Source: Holdemanella sp. MSK.7.32
GTDB taxonomy: Bacteria; Bacillota_I; Bacilli_A; Erysipelotrichales; Erysipelotrichaceae
Length of the DNA: 32,471 nucleotides
Assembly: GCF_024460475.1 (NCBI RefSeq)
Contig: NZ_JANFYN010000025.1
Coordinates: 1-32,471, forward strand
Reading direction: 5' to 3'
The notes under the pieces: generated by a model
What the model was told of the DNA's origin: nothing
Seen by the model: only the letters and a program-made list of their open reading frames with translations
The model's database searches: none
Part shown: one piece after another, positions 9,998 to 16,851 of the stretch
How the letters are laid out: each line of letters starts with the position of its first letter
Numbering within the stretch: the stretch's first letter is position 1
Translations under genes and position numbers: made by a program

Positions 9998-10029
9998 AAA
10001 AAAAGCGCACCTATAGTAGGCACGCTTAA
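9998..10029 (-). terminator. Intrinsic terminator in the purE leader (putative attenuator)
   Basis: On the minus strand AAGCGTGCCTA-CTA-TAGGTGCGCTT can form 11 pairs (two G-U), followed by seven T. It lies between the pur promoter and purE, so it can stop transcription before the operon. The stop codon of the leader ORF abuts the left arm. Segment CTTAAGAAGA inside the leader ORF can pair with TCTTTTAAG at the foot of this hairpin, a possible competing structure. Confidence 0.8.
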
Positions 10030-10076
10030 AAGAGCAATTCTTCTCTATCAATTGTGGTAAATCTTCTTAAGACCAT
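10026..10076 (-). CDS. Putative 16-residue leader peptide of the pur operon
   Basis: A short ORF in the transcribed leader of purE encodes MVLRRFTTIDREELLF. The GGAGG eight bases before its ATG is as good as any RBS in the window. Its TAA stop overlaps the base of the leader terminator, so a ribosome finishing the peptide would cover the hairpin's left arm. The position suggests translation-dependent attenuation. I do not recognise the peptide from any known pur leader, and I see no guanine/adenine riboswitch core. No protein function is implied. Confidence 0.6.
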   Translation of the reverse strand: MVLRRFTTIDREELLF

Positions 10077-10117
10077 AAGTAAGACCTCCAAAATCAGAAA
10101 AACACTTCTGCAAGATT

Positions 10118-10146
10118 ATAATACCTAAAATCAACTCAAATGACAA
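10118..10146 (-). promoter_or_regulatory. Promoter of the pur operon
   Basis: Minus-strand TTGTCA (10141-10146) and TATTAT (10118-10123) are 17 bases apart. Transcription should start near 10111, about 35 bases before the leader ORF. Confidence 0.65.
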
Positions 10147-10163
10147 CCTATATTTCATGAAAG

Positions 10164-11510
10164 TTATGCTCTAAGCATAAACAATTTATATTTTCTTAAA
10201 TCAAATATATAAACAATTGAACTCAATCCCCAAGTAATTGGATACAAACAATGCGTTAAATACAAGCTGTGTACGCTCTGTCCTATCGTCATTAAAACAA
10301 CCACACGAACAGCACACCAACATACAAGCATGACCACCATTGGCATCACAGGACGTCCCAATCCTCTTAAAATACTAGAAACCACGTGTGAAAAGCCTAA
10401 AAGGACATAGAAAAAGGCACAAATTTTAGCACGATCTACTCCAATCGCAATTACTTCTGGATTTTGATTAAAGAAAGCTATAAAAGTTGGCGCAAACAAG
10501 TAGATCAAAATACCCAAACATTCAATCATAAGTAGCGATGCTGCAAGCCCAAACAAAATTCCCTTTCGAGAACGTTCCTTTTGTCCTGCCCCTTCATTTT
10601 GTGATACAAACGTCGTAAGTGCCATCGAAAAAGAAATTTCAGGAAGGAAAATAAATCCTTCTACCTTTGAATATGCACCAATACCTGCAATAGCTGCTGC
10701 ACCAAACGAATTAATATACGACTGAATCATTACATTCGCAAAATCAATGACACAACCCTGTAATCCTGTAGGTAATCCATAGATACAGATTTGTTTAAGA
10801 TTTTCAAAATCCAAAGACAAATGCATCCAAGAAATATGTAAAATACTTTCTTCTCTTGCCAATTGCAAAACACATAAAAACATACTCGCAAATTCAGAAA
10901 CGATTGTAGCCCAAGCTGCTCCTGCAACCCCCATCTTAAACACAGCAATGAATACAACATCTAAAATCACATTCAATATCGAACTCACAATCAGATAATA
11001 AAGTGGATGTTTAGCATCGCCTCCAGCACGAATGATTCCCACAAGCATGTTATATAAGACTAAAGAAAAACCGCCTAAAAAATAAATCTTTAGATAAATA
11101 GAAGATAAGCCAAACACTTCTTTAGGCAAACCCATCCACATCAACATTTGATCAGTTAGTAAATAACCAATTCCAGTCATAATAAGACCTAACAAGATAC
11201 CAAATGTTGCTGTTGTATATACCGCTTTTTTTGTTCTATTCTCATCTTGAGCCCCTATCGCATTGGCAACAATGACACTTGCACCTGTCGCAAAACCGTT
11301 AAAGAAACCAACAATCAAGAAAACCAGTGACCCCACACTCGTAACAGCCGCTAATGCATTCTGTCCTAGAAAATTTCCAACAATCAACGCATCCACAGTA
11401 TTGTAGAGTTGCTGAAAAAGATACCCGATAAATATTGATATCGCATAGCCAATGATTTGTTTGGCAACACTTCCTTTTATCATTAACTGAATTGAATCTT
11501 GTTTTGCCAT
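10164..11510 (-). CDS. MATE family multidrug/cation exporter
   Basis: A 448-residue integral membrane protein with about twelve hydrophobic segments in two halves. MATE-family features include LFQQLYNTVDALIVGNFLG near the N-terminus, GFATGASVIVANAIGAQ, and the related second-half segment ALTTFVSQNEGAGQ. These proteins export drugs or metabolites in exchange for Na+ or H+. The substrate cannot be read from sequence. I prefer the ATG at 11510 (MAKQDSIQ, AGGG four bases upstream, weak). An in-frame ATG at 11546 lies inside a hairpin and has no RBS. It lies 90 bases after the substrate-binding protein gene. A short palindrome TTATGCT-TAG-AGCATAA at its stop may help end transcription before the pur promoter. 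Confidence 0.9.
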   Translation of the reverse strand: MAKQDSIQLMIKGSVAKQIIGYAISIFIGYLFQQLYNTVDALIVGNFLGQNALAAVTSVGSLVFLIVGFFNGFATGASVIVANAIGAQDENRTKKAVYTTATFGILLGLIMTGIGYLLTDQMLMWMGLPKEVFGLSSIYLKIYFLGGFSLVLYNMLVGIIRAGGDAKHPLYYLIVSSILNVILDVVFIAVFKMGVAGAAWATIVSEFASMFLCVLQLAREESILHISWMHLSLDFENLKQICIYGLPTGLQGCVIDFANVMIQSYINSFGAAAIAGIGAYSKVEGFIFLPEISFSMALTTFVSQNEGAGQKERSRKGILFGLAASLLMIECLGILIYLFAPTFIAFFNQNPEVIAIGVDRAKICAFFYVLLGFSHVVSSILRGLGRPVMPMVVMLVCWCAVRVVVLMTIGQSVHSLYLTHCLYPITWGLSSIVYIFDLRKYKLFMLRA

Positions 11511-11533
11511 AAAACCCTGGTATACAAGAAAAG

Positions 11534-11590
11534 CCTGCACCAACATTAAGTTAGTACAGGACTATATTTTGCCCTAATATCCATTAGGAT
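11534..11590 (-). terminator. Two hairpins between the binding-protein and MATE genes
   Basis: On the minus strand CCTAAT-GGAT-ATTAGG (near 11573-11588) is followed by a longer imperfect hairpin beginning CCTGTACTAAC and ending GTTGGTGCAGG (11534-11560), then CTTTTCTTG. The second hairpin is terminator-like, but its T tract is interrupted. It could end the lipoprotein transcript or attenuate the MATE gene. Confidence 0.45.
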
Positions 11591-11600
11591 ACATCATACG

Positions 11601-13259
11601 TTATTTATTTACAATATGAGCTGTTGCAATAGATTGAGCCCAATTATAAATAGATGTTGTATGCATTCCTTTGACATTCTTATTTCTTAAACAATATGTT
11701 TTAGTTGAATCCACAGGTAAATAACCACATAGTTCACTTTGTCGAACTAAAGCATTATGATAATTCTCTTTAGACACTTCATTATCGGAAGTATACATAC
11801 CGGCATCTAGATAAGCATCTAGTTGTTCATCACTCAAACGACCAAAGTTATTTGTGGCTCCCGTTCTTAAAATAAAGTTAATGCCTGTATCGTCTGGTGA
11901 GCCATAAGAGAAACCTAGATATGTTGCATCCCAACTATCTGTTTGAGCATCATCCTGCACAGTATTGATGACTGTATTAAATTCAACTGTATTGGCTTTA
12001 AAATCAATACCAATCGCATTTAAACATTTCTGTAAAACCGGAATTAAAGAATCCAAAGAATCCTTATCCTTATTTGCCAAGAAACGAATGGTTAATTTTT
12101 CACCATCTTTATAACGATACCCATCCTCTGCCAATGTATATCCTGCATCCTCTAAGATTTGATTGGCCTTTTCAACATCATAATCATAATAAGTGACACC
12201 ATCCACTTTTTCTTCATTACGAATCATTTTTCCATTATTTAAAGAAACAGGATTTCCAAAAGTACCAGGCTTATAAGCCATACCATCAATTTGATAGTAA
12301 TTATCAATATATTCTTGCGCATTAAATCCATATCCGATTGCTTTTCTTACCACAACATCACTACAAGCTCCCTCATAAGAGTTAAAGATAATAAAGCTTT
12401 CACGATCACTTGGATAAGAATCAACAGATAAACTCTTATTCTTTTGTACAGATTTAATTTTATTTGCCTCAATCACATCTGGAATATAATCCACTGCTCC
12501 ATTTTCTAATTCTTTGACTTCTGTTGAAGTATCTGTCTTTTTGATCATGATCTTAGAAATTTGATACTGTCCTTTTTTCGCCTTAAACTTTGAATTTGAA
12601 ACTAAACTAGCCCCACTTGTCTTCTCAAACTTCTTTAATACATAAGCACCCGTTCCAATTGGCTTACTATTCTTCTTTTCAATACTTTCTGTTTTTCCTT
12701 TTTTATAATTTAAATATTCTGAACTACAAATCTTCTGTGTTCCAAGTGTAGAAACCGCATCAATTCTAGGCTTATCCAAATGGAAAACAACTGTATAGTT
12801 ATCTGGTGTTTCAACTCCAGTAAAGCTAAATGCATCTGCATCATGATATTCACTATAACCATCTAAAAAATCAACGTTGTTCGCAAAACGACCTGTATAG
12901 CTTGGATCGGCCATAACAGTAAATGTTGTCTGCACATCTTTTGAAGTAAACTTGGATCCATCACTAAACTGGATGCCTTTCTTTAATTTAAATGTCATTG
13001 TTTTTCCATCTTCACTGATTTCAGGTAAGGACTTAGCCAAATCTGCAACTAACTCTCCTTTTTTGTTGTATTTCAACAACCCTTGATAAACCAAATCAAC
13101 GACATAAGAATCATTTGTCGTTTGGTAATACATGGGCGAAAAAGTTCCGTTCATTTCTGAACTCAACCCAACTGTCAACACTTGATCATTACCTGCAGCT
13201 TTTGCACTACATCCACACATCAATAAAGCCATTCCACATGCTAATAATTTTTTATACAT
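11601..13259 (-). CDS. ABC transporter substrate-binding lipoprotein, peptide/nickel class (SBP_bac_5)
   Basis: A 552-residue extracellular lipoprotein. The signal peptide MYKKLLACGMALLMCGC has a lipobox ending at Cys17. The body matches the family 5 (DppA/OppA-like) fold: LVYQGLLKYNKKGELVADLA, FKLKKGIQFSDGSKFTSKDV, and a late region AGYTLAEDGYRYKDGEKLTI. It would hand peptides or a similar ligand to a permease, but no permease or ATPase genes are adjacent. AGGAGG sits eight bases before the ATG. Expression is predicted to depend on tryptophan supply through the T-box (13337-13602) and a Trp-rich short ORF (13281-13313). The ligand may therefore be tryptophan-containing peptides; that is inference from regulation only. 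Confidence 0.9.
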   Translation of the reverse strand: MYKKLLACGMALLMCGCSAKAAGNDQVLTVGLSSEMNGTFSPMYYQTTNDSYVVDLVYQGLLKYNKKGELVADLAKSLPEISEDGKTMTFKLKKGIQFSDGSKFTSKDVQTTFTVMADPSYTGRFANNVDFLDGYSEYHDADAFSFTGVETPDNYTVVFHLDKPRIDAVSTLGTQKICSSEYLNYKKGKTESIEKKNSKPIGTGAYVLKKFEKTSGASLVSNSKFKAKKGQYQISKIMIKKTDTSTEVKELENGAVDYIPDVIEANKIKSVQKNKSLSVDSYPSDRESFIIFNSYEGACSDVVVRKAIGYGFNAQEYIDNYYQIDGMAYKPGTFGNPVSLNNGKMIRNEEKVDGVTYYDYDVEKANQILEDAGYTLAEDGYRYKDGEKLTIRFLANKDKDSLDSLIPVLQKCLNAIGIDFKANTVEFNTVINTVQDDAQTDSWDATYLGFSYGSPDDTGINFILRTGATNNFGRLSDEQLDAYLDAGMYTSDNEVSKENYHNALVRQSELCGYLPVDSTKTYCLRNKNVKGMHTTSIYNWAQSIATAHIVNK

Positions 13260-13280
13260 TCTCTTTTACCTCCTAATTAT

Positions 13281-13313
13281 TTATTCTTTGTACCACCACC
13301 AGTCAGCTAACAC
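13281..13313 (-). CDS. Putative Trp-codon leader peptide
   Basis: Between the T-box terminator and the lipoprotein gene, GTG TTA GCT GAC TGG TGG TGG TAC AAA GAA TAA encodes (M)LADWWWYKE, with three consecutive Trp codons in ten. The AAGGAG upstream is better spaced for an ATG at 13320 that is one base out of frame and gives only MKSVS. With one fewer A in the AAAA run, that ATG would read MKVLADWWWYKE. The arrangement parallels the B. subtilis anti-TRAP (rtpA) leader, which has a Trp T-box followed by a short peptide with three Trp codons controlling translation. The exact start is unresolved. Confidence 0.55.
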   Translation of the reverse strand: MLADWWWYKE

Positions 13314-13336
13314 TTTTCATCACTCTCCTTATAAAT

Positions 13337-13602
13337 AAAAAATCCTGCATCAAATTAAAAATTTGACACAGGACAGAATATCAAAATAATCTGCGGTACC
13401 ACCTGAATTGGTATAGTTATACCCACCTCTAGAATGCCATCACATTCGATCCATTTAACGCACGGAACACGTCGCAGCTACTCAGAAATTCTTTTCACCT
13501 TGCCCTTGAAAGTCCATTTGCTAAGTCGTAATAATCTAGCTTCCACCCTGACTAGAATCTCTTTGTATCCGGTTCTTAGTTTGATCTCTTTCGCATCGGT
13601 TG
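13337..13602 (-). ncRNA. T-box leader, probable tRNA-Trp specifier
   Basis: The minus-strand leader shows a Stem I start GATGCGAAAGAGA (K-turn-like), an apical loop GGGTGGAA inside CTAG...CTAG, a stem III hairpin (GGTGGGTATAACTATACC), the T-box AGGTGGTACCGCAG (13391-13404), and a terminator TCCTG...CAGGA with TTTTTT (13337-13374). In the expected specifier position TGG (13514-13516) is followed by A, as is usual, implying Trp. The acceptor-binding UGGU would prefer a discriminator A, whereas tRNA-Trp normally has G, so a G-U pair is needed. The family call is firm; the amino acid is likely but not certain. Confidence 0.9.
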
Positions 13603-13607
13603 CCTAT

Positions 13608-13636
13608 AGGATACACCTAATAAAATCCGTTTTCAA
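13608..13636 (-). promoter_or_regulatory. Promoter of the T-box/lipoprotein transcript
   Basis: Minus-strand TTGAAA (13631-13636) and TATCCT (13608-13613) are separated by 17 bases, placing the start of transcription at about 13601, just before the T-box Stem I. Confidence 0.5.
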
Positions 13637-13663
13637 TAGATTTTTCAAATCATTTACATTTTC

Positions 13664-14785
13664 TTACATCAAAGATTGTTCTGTTCTACCAATAATATCA
13701 TCTTGCGTCTTTTTAGAAAGCACATTGAAGAAAGCACTATATCCGGCTACACGAACAATTAAATCCTTATGTTTTTCAGGATGCTTCTGTGCATCAATCA
13801 AAGTTTCCTTAGAAACAATGTTATATTGCACATGATATCCATGTAAACGATTAAAGAAGGTTTTAATCAACAATTCTAATTTTTGTCGATTTTCTTCAGT
13901 CGACAACATTTGAGGTGTCATTTTTTGATTTAGCAAAACTCCACCCGTAATTTTATTTGTACGAAGCTTTGACACACTTTTAAACACAGCTGTAGGTCCA
14001 TTTTTATCGCTATTATGCGCTGGACTGCAACCTTCTGCCAAAGGTTCGAATGCATTTCGTCCATCCGGCGTAGCCATCGTTGACATACCTTGTCCAACAT
14101 TCGCACTAATTGAAGAAGTTCCTGCATAACGAATTCCGCCAATTGGTCCTCTATTATAGCGTGTATTCGGATATTTTTCGATTTCTTCAATATAAGAATC
14201 ATAAGCTTCCACAATTAACTGATCGACATAATCATCATCATTTCCATATTTTGGGGCTTCACGAATCAACATTTCCTGAATTTTTTTGTTTTCAGGTGAT
14301 GAAAAATCATCTAAGATCGCATTCCAAAGCTCTTGTCTTGTGATTTTCTTTTCTTCATACACTAACTTCTTTATAGCTGCCAAACAATCTGCCATGTTCG
14401 CAATTCCTACTTGAAGTCCTGAAATAAAATCATAGACCGCTCCACCTTCTTTGATGGTTTTGCCTCTGGCAATACAATCATCTGTCAAAGCCGAACAAAG
14501 AATGTCTGGCACATCCCTTTCAGATGCTTTATCAATTACATTTTCTACAATAACACTATATCGAGTAATTTCCCTTATTGTTTTATCCCATGCTTTTAAA
14601 AGTTCTTCATAACTTTCCATTTCCGTAAAATAGCCATATCCTTTTGTAAAACGTTTATTACTTGTAAGATCCACACCGTTATTCATCGTACACAAAAGCA
14701 TTCTTGGAAAATTGATATAAGACATTCCCGTACAACGGTAACCCCATTTACCTGGAACTGCTGTTTCTACATGTATTTTCCCCAT
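13664..14785 (-). pseudogene. Glycyl radical enzyme, C-terminal fragment (split by transposon)
   Basis: This is the distal half of a PFL2/glycerol dehydratase-type glycyl radical enzyme. Native sequence starts at the GAA codon of ETAVPGKWGYRCTGM (native Glu about 439, the general base in C-x-E) and runs to the end. It includes the glycyl radical loop VRVAGYSAFF (Gly about 780 of 805). The first six codons (MGKIHV) are encoded by the transposon end plus the 5-bp duplication, with a weak GGAAG before the ATG. The fragment might therefore be translated, but it lacks the catalytic Cys. The proximal half is at 28691-30010. The substrate class of the intact enzyme cannot be read with confidence. 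Confidence 0.93.
14767..14771. repeat. Target site duplication, left copy (CTACA)
   Basis: CTACA lies immediately outside the transposon end and is repeated at 28696-28700. Joining the two flanks with one copy restores an open glycyl radical enzyme frame reading G-C-V-E-T-A-V-P-G. Five-base duplications are characteristic of Tn7-family elements. Confidence 0.95.
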
Positions 14786-14894
14786 TAATCACTTCCGTTT
14801 AGATGCTCGAAAACCGCATAAAATCGTTTTAATTTTCCCATTAATCTCTTCCCTTTCCCTAAATCCTGTATGGAAATAAACATTAATTTTAAAT
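14772..14894. repeat. Left end with spaced TnsB-like binding sites
   Basis: The terminal repeat is followed by CATTAATCACTTCC (14783-14796) and CATTAATCTCTTCC (14839-14852), 56 bases apart. A weaker CATTAATTTTAAAT is at 14881. They resemble the inverted right-end sites (TTTAATCAGTTCT). Sparse sites here and dense sites at the other end match the left/right asymmetry of Tn7. From 14895 to 15113 I see only degenerate TGGTT/AACCA repeats (about 14993-15056) and no gene. Confidence 0.75.
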
Positions 14895-15113
14895 ATGCCA
14901 CCGATTTTACATTTTCCGCAATTAGTATGATTTTTACCCCGGCAGCAGATTTCTTTTCCTGAAGGCTGTTTTGTTTCTTCGGGTATTTAAAAAATGGTTG
15001 AAATTAGGTACTTAACCAATGTGCCCGTAAATGCTGGTTGTTAAATAACTGGTTGGAGCTTAATAAAAGAAAAGCCTCGTTTGACTCCTATGCACGATTG
15101 AAATAATTAAAAC

Positions 15114-15293
15114 CTATTCATTGTCATTGCCATGACCAGCATATTGACCATTATTTGGATTGCATTGGTTTGCGTGATTATTCAAGTTAGTCTTGTATGC
15201 ATTGTTGTTTGGATTATACTGATTGGCATAATTATTAATCTGTGCTTGTGTGTGAGTACGTCCGGATACTCCACGCCCTCTGCTTTTACTCAT
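15114..15293 (-). CDS. Small Asn/Gln-rich protein, unknown
   Basis: A 59-residue protein starting MSKSRGRGVSGRTHTQ. It is followed by three imperfect repeats of the form NxYANQYNPNNxxYK / NNHANQCNPNNGQYA and an acidic end. AAAGGAG lies upstream of the ATG at 15293; an upstream in-frame ATG is not supported by an RBS. The low-complexity Asn-rich repeats resemble small basic cargo ORFs often annotated as hypothetical. I do not recognise a function. It is the cargo gene nearest the left end. Confidence 0.55.
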   Translation of the reverse strand: MSKSRGRGVSGRTHTQAQINNYANQYNPNNNAYKTNLNNHANQCNPNNGQYAGHGNDNE

Positions 15294-15371
15294 ATAAAAT
15301 AATCTCCTTTCTATGTATTTCTGCAATCAATTTTGCCTGCAACAGCAATATAAATGATTGAGTTATTAACA

Positions 15372-15396
15372 CTTACCCTATATATGTCAGAATATC
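15372..15396 (-). repeat. Intergenic repeat, copy 1
   Basis: The minus strand contains TTCTGACATATATAGGGTAA, flanked by GA and G, about 80 bases upstream of the small Asn-rich gene. Near-identical copies are at 16819-16843 and 18101-18125, with a diverged one at 26233-26253, each upstream of a minus-strand gene or repeat remnant. It could be a promoter/operator or a recombination joint. Confidence 0.75.
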
Positions 15397-15420
15397 GATT
15401 TGATTTTTCGCTTTTTCACA

Positions 15421-15490
15421 AAAAAAGAAACCAGCTTTCGCCAGTGTCTTAATCTTACGAACACCTTATCTCTCTTTTGAAATAAGTTGT
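15421..15490 (-). repeat. Decayed copy of the tniQ 3' end and its terminator
   Basis: This stretch matches 18152-18214, the last codons of tniQ plus the hairpin after it: TTCGTAAGATTAAGACACTGG here against TCCGTAAGATTAAGGCATTGG there. The reading frame is broken. With the downstream intergenic repeat it looks like the remnant of a duplicated tniQ-type or repeat-protein tail. The hairpin (GACACTGGC-GAAA-GCTGGTTTC plus T run, 15421-15449) still looks like a working terminator. Confidence 0.75.
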
Positions 15491-15510
15491 CACAATGTGT
15501 TGGGGAAATC

Positions 15511-15547
15511 AATGTGTCAGAAAATCTGCGATGTAGAAAAAGGCCTG
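15511..15547. repeat. Direct repeat flanking the Rpn-like gene, copy 1
   Basis: AATGTGTCAGAAAATCTGCG followed by A(T/C)GTAGAAAAAGGCC occurs here, just after the Rpn-like gene, and at 16689-16727 before it. The repeat includes part of a terminator hairpin on each side, so the gene sits as a cassette between duplicated ends. Confidence 0.8.
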
Positions 15548-15563
15548 CCAACCAGCAAGCCTC
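15536..15563 (-). terminator. Intrinsic terminator after the Rpn-like gene
   Basis: Minus-strand AGGCTTGC-TGGTTG-GCAGGCCT forms eight pairs (one G-U) followed by TTTTTC. Confidence 0.8.
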
Positions 15564-15573
15564 TCTTTATTTT

Positions 15574-16425
15574 TTACTTATTCACATACTTTGTTGCTTC
15601 GTCACGAGAAAAATTGAATTTTTCCATAACTTTTTCAATAATAGCTTCACTTGAAATGCCGAACTCTTCAAGCGAAGATACTAAAATCTTTATGGAATTG
15701 ATTCTTTCTTCCGCTACTGCTTTTTCCATTACATCACACATCTTAATGTCCTCCTTCTTTTCTGCTTCAGAAAATTTTACATTATACCTGTCGTCTCCGG
15801 TCAGCACCTGCAGAAGTTTCAACATTTCGTCTACATGCTTTATTTTGTGCTCATCCGGCACATAGTCTTTGTTTTTCCTTTTCTGAACAAAGAAATCTGC
15901 AACTATTCGAAAATCACTTTGGAACATCTGCACCGTTTCATCATCTAAAAAAGCAATGTTAAAGATATTTGCCTTGTAGTCATTTACATATGGCTCCAGT
16001 TCCTTTGGAATATCAATAACCCCTTTCAGATTATGAGGTGATGACCATTCTTTCATCCCAAAGTGAAGTACCAACGACACGACCGGAACAATGGGATTCT
16101 CATCATTTTCCGACAACAGCTGCCGTCGGTAAGAAGCTCCATCGTAGCTAAAAACTCTTAATGGCATATATTTCTCTTCTGCAGTCTGGTTTTCCAGTCC
16201 GCAGATTGCAACAAGAACGTTACCATCCTGCCAATATTTAGCCACATCCCTTTCCTGTTCATGCAGTTTGCCTGCCTCGGCTTTATACTGTGATTTTACC
16301 TTTGTTTCTTTCAATGATTCTTCTTTCACGATCCGATTTCCGCGAAATAAAAGAACATTGACAATGTCTGCGAAGACGTCATTATAGTCTTCCAGAAGTT
16401 TTTCTGTTATGTCTTTTTGTCCCAT
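15574..16425 (-). CDS. PD-(D/E)XK nuclease family protein (Rpn/YhgA-like putative transposase)
   Basis: A 283-residue member of the PD-(D/E)XK family often annotated as Rpn-type recombination-promoting nuclease or putative transposase, common in Lachnospiraceae. Recognisable segments: DYNDVFADIVNVLLFRGNRIV, QERDVAKYW, then the core strand VLVAICGLENQT whose E-x-Q fits the nuclease motif, DIPKELEPYVNDYKANIFNIA, and MFQSDFRIVADFF. The C-terminal third (about 215-283) is helical and charged. An AAAGGAT RBS precedes the ATG. The gene is bounded by direct repeats and hairpins. E. coli Rpn proteins are DNases that promote recombination, and recent work links the family to phage defence. Which role applies here is unknown. 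Confidence 0.8.
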   Translation of the reverse strand: MGQKDITEKLLEDYNDVFADIVNVLLFRGNRIVKEESLKETKVKSQYKAEAGKLHEQERDVAKYWQDGNVLVAICGLENQTAEEKYMPLRVFSYDGASYRRQLLSENDENPIVPVVSLVLHFGMKEWSSPHNLKGVIDIPKELEPYVNDYKANIFNIAFLDDETVQMFQSDFRIVADFFVQKRKNKDYVPDEHKIKHVDEMLKLLQVLTGDDRYNVKFSEAEKKEDIKMCDVMEKAVAEERINSIKILVSSLEEFGISSEAIIEKVMEKFNFSRDEATKYVNK

Positions 16426-16457
16426 AGATTGTTATCCTTTCCCTAATCTGATGCAAA

Positions 16458-16494
16458 AAACGATCAGGGAAAGCTCATAGGCATCCCTGATCTA
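16458..16494 (-). terminator. Hairpin upstream of the Rpn-like gene
   Basis: Minus-strand GATCAGGGA and TCCCTGATC enclose a short loop and are followed by GTTTTTTG. This is an intrinsic terminator that would isolate the Rpn-like gene from transcription coming from tniQ, or attenuate its own leader. A smaller palindrome GGGGATTCCCC lies at about 16502. The remaining 16495-16688 shows no gene. Confidence 0.65.
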
Positions 16495-16688
16495 ATGTTT
16501 CGGGGATTCCCCTATTCTACTGGATTTATATTTATTCCTCTTATCCTTATCATACAAAATATCATTTGTATCGTCAACCAGTTCACGATTGACAGAATAT
16601 TAGAATCCTTCCAGCGTTTTTGTTGTTATGTTGTAATCATAGTTGTTTCCTCCTTTTTCTGACTCCAATTTTTCTATGTTTCATTTAT

Positions 16689-16727
16689 AATGTGTCAGAA
16701 AATCTGCGACGTAGAAAAAAGGCCCGC
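16689..16727. repeat. Direct repeat flanking the Rpn-like gene, copy 2
   Basis: Partner of 15511-15547, with one C/T difference and an extra A. The hairpin next to it (GCCGTTTAGCGGGC followed by TTTTTT on the minus strand) is the likely terminator for the six-repeat protein transcript. Confidence 0.8.
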
Positions 16728-16735
16728 TAAACGGC

Positions 16736-16803
16736 AGAACTTTATATCGAATAATTGTAGCTTCCATACCGCAATTCATTATTTTAGTTTCACCAAGTCT
16801 AGC
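16736..16803 (-). pseudogene. Single orphan repeat unit (remnant)
   Basis: The minus strand reads ARLGETKIMNCGMEATIIRY, the first half of the repeat found in the neighbouring six-repeat protein, then runs into unrelated sequence ending at the direct repeat. It has no start codon or RBS of its own and is preceded by the intergenic repeat at 16819. It appears to be debris of repeat-gene duplication or deletion. Confidence 0.8.
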
Positions 16804-16818
16804 TTTTATGTATTTGTT

Positions 16819-16843
16819 CTTACCCTATATATGTCAGAATATC
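16819..16843 (-). repeat. Intergenic repeat, copy 2
   Basis: Same core TTCTGACATATATAGGGTAA. The match to copy 3 extends over about 50 bases, from TTTGGGATATTC through AGAACAAAT, so the six-repeat gene lies between two long direct repeats and could be lost or gained by recombination between them. Confidence 0.8.
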
Positions 16844-16851
16844 CCAAACGC

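Noticed and set aside
9977..10051. Longer purE reading frame starting at a TTG (MIEKNCSFKRAY...)
   Set aside because: It would translate through the leader terminator, has no RBS at the TTG, and the ATG at 9976 has a strong RBS and matches the usual PurE start.
10000..10117. Purine riboswitch before purE
   Set aside because: The conserved core (TATAA...TATGG...TCTACC) is not found; the region is better explained by a leader ORF and terminator.
14993..15056. Resolution (res-like) site near the left end
   Set aside because: TGGTT/AACCA repeats are present but irregular, and the only resolvase-like protein appears inactive; support is too weak.
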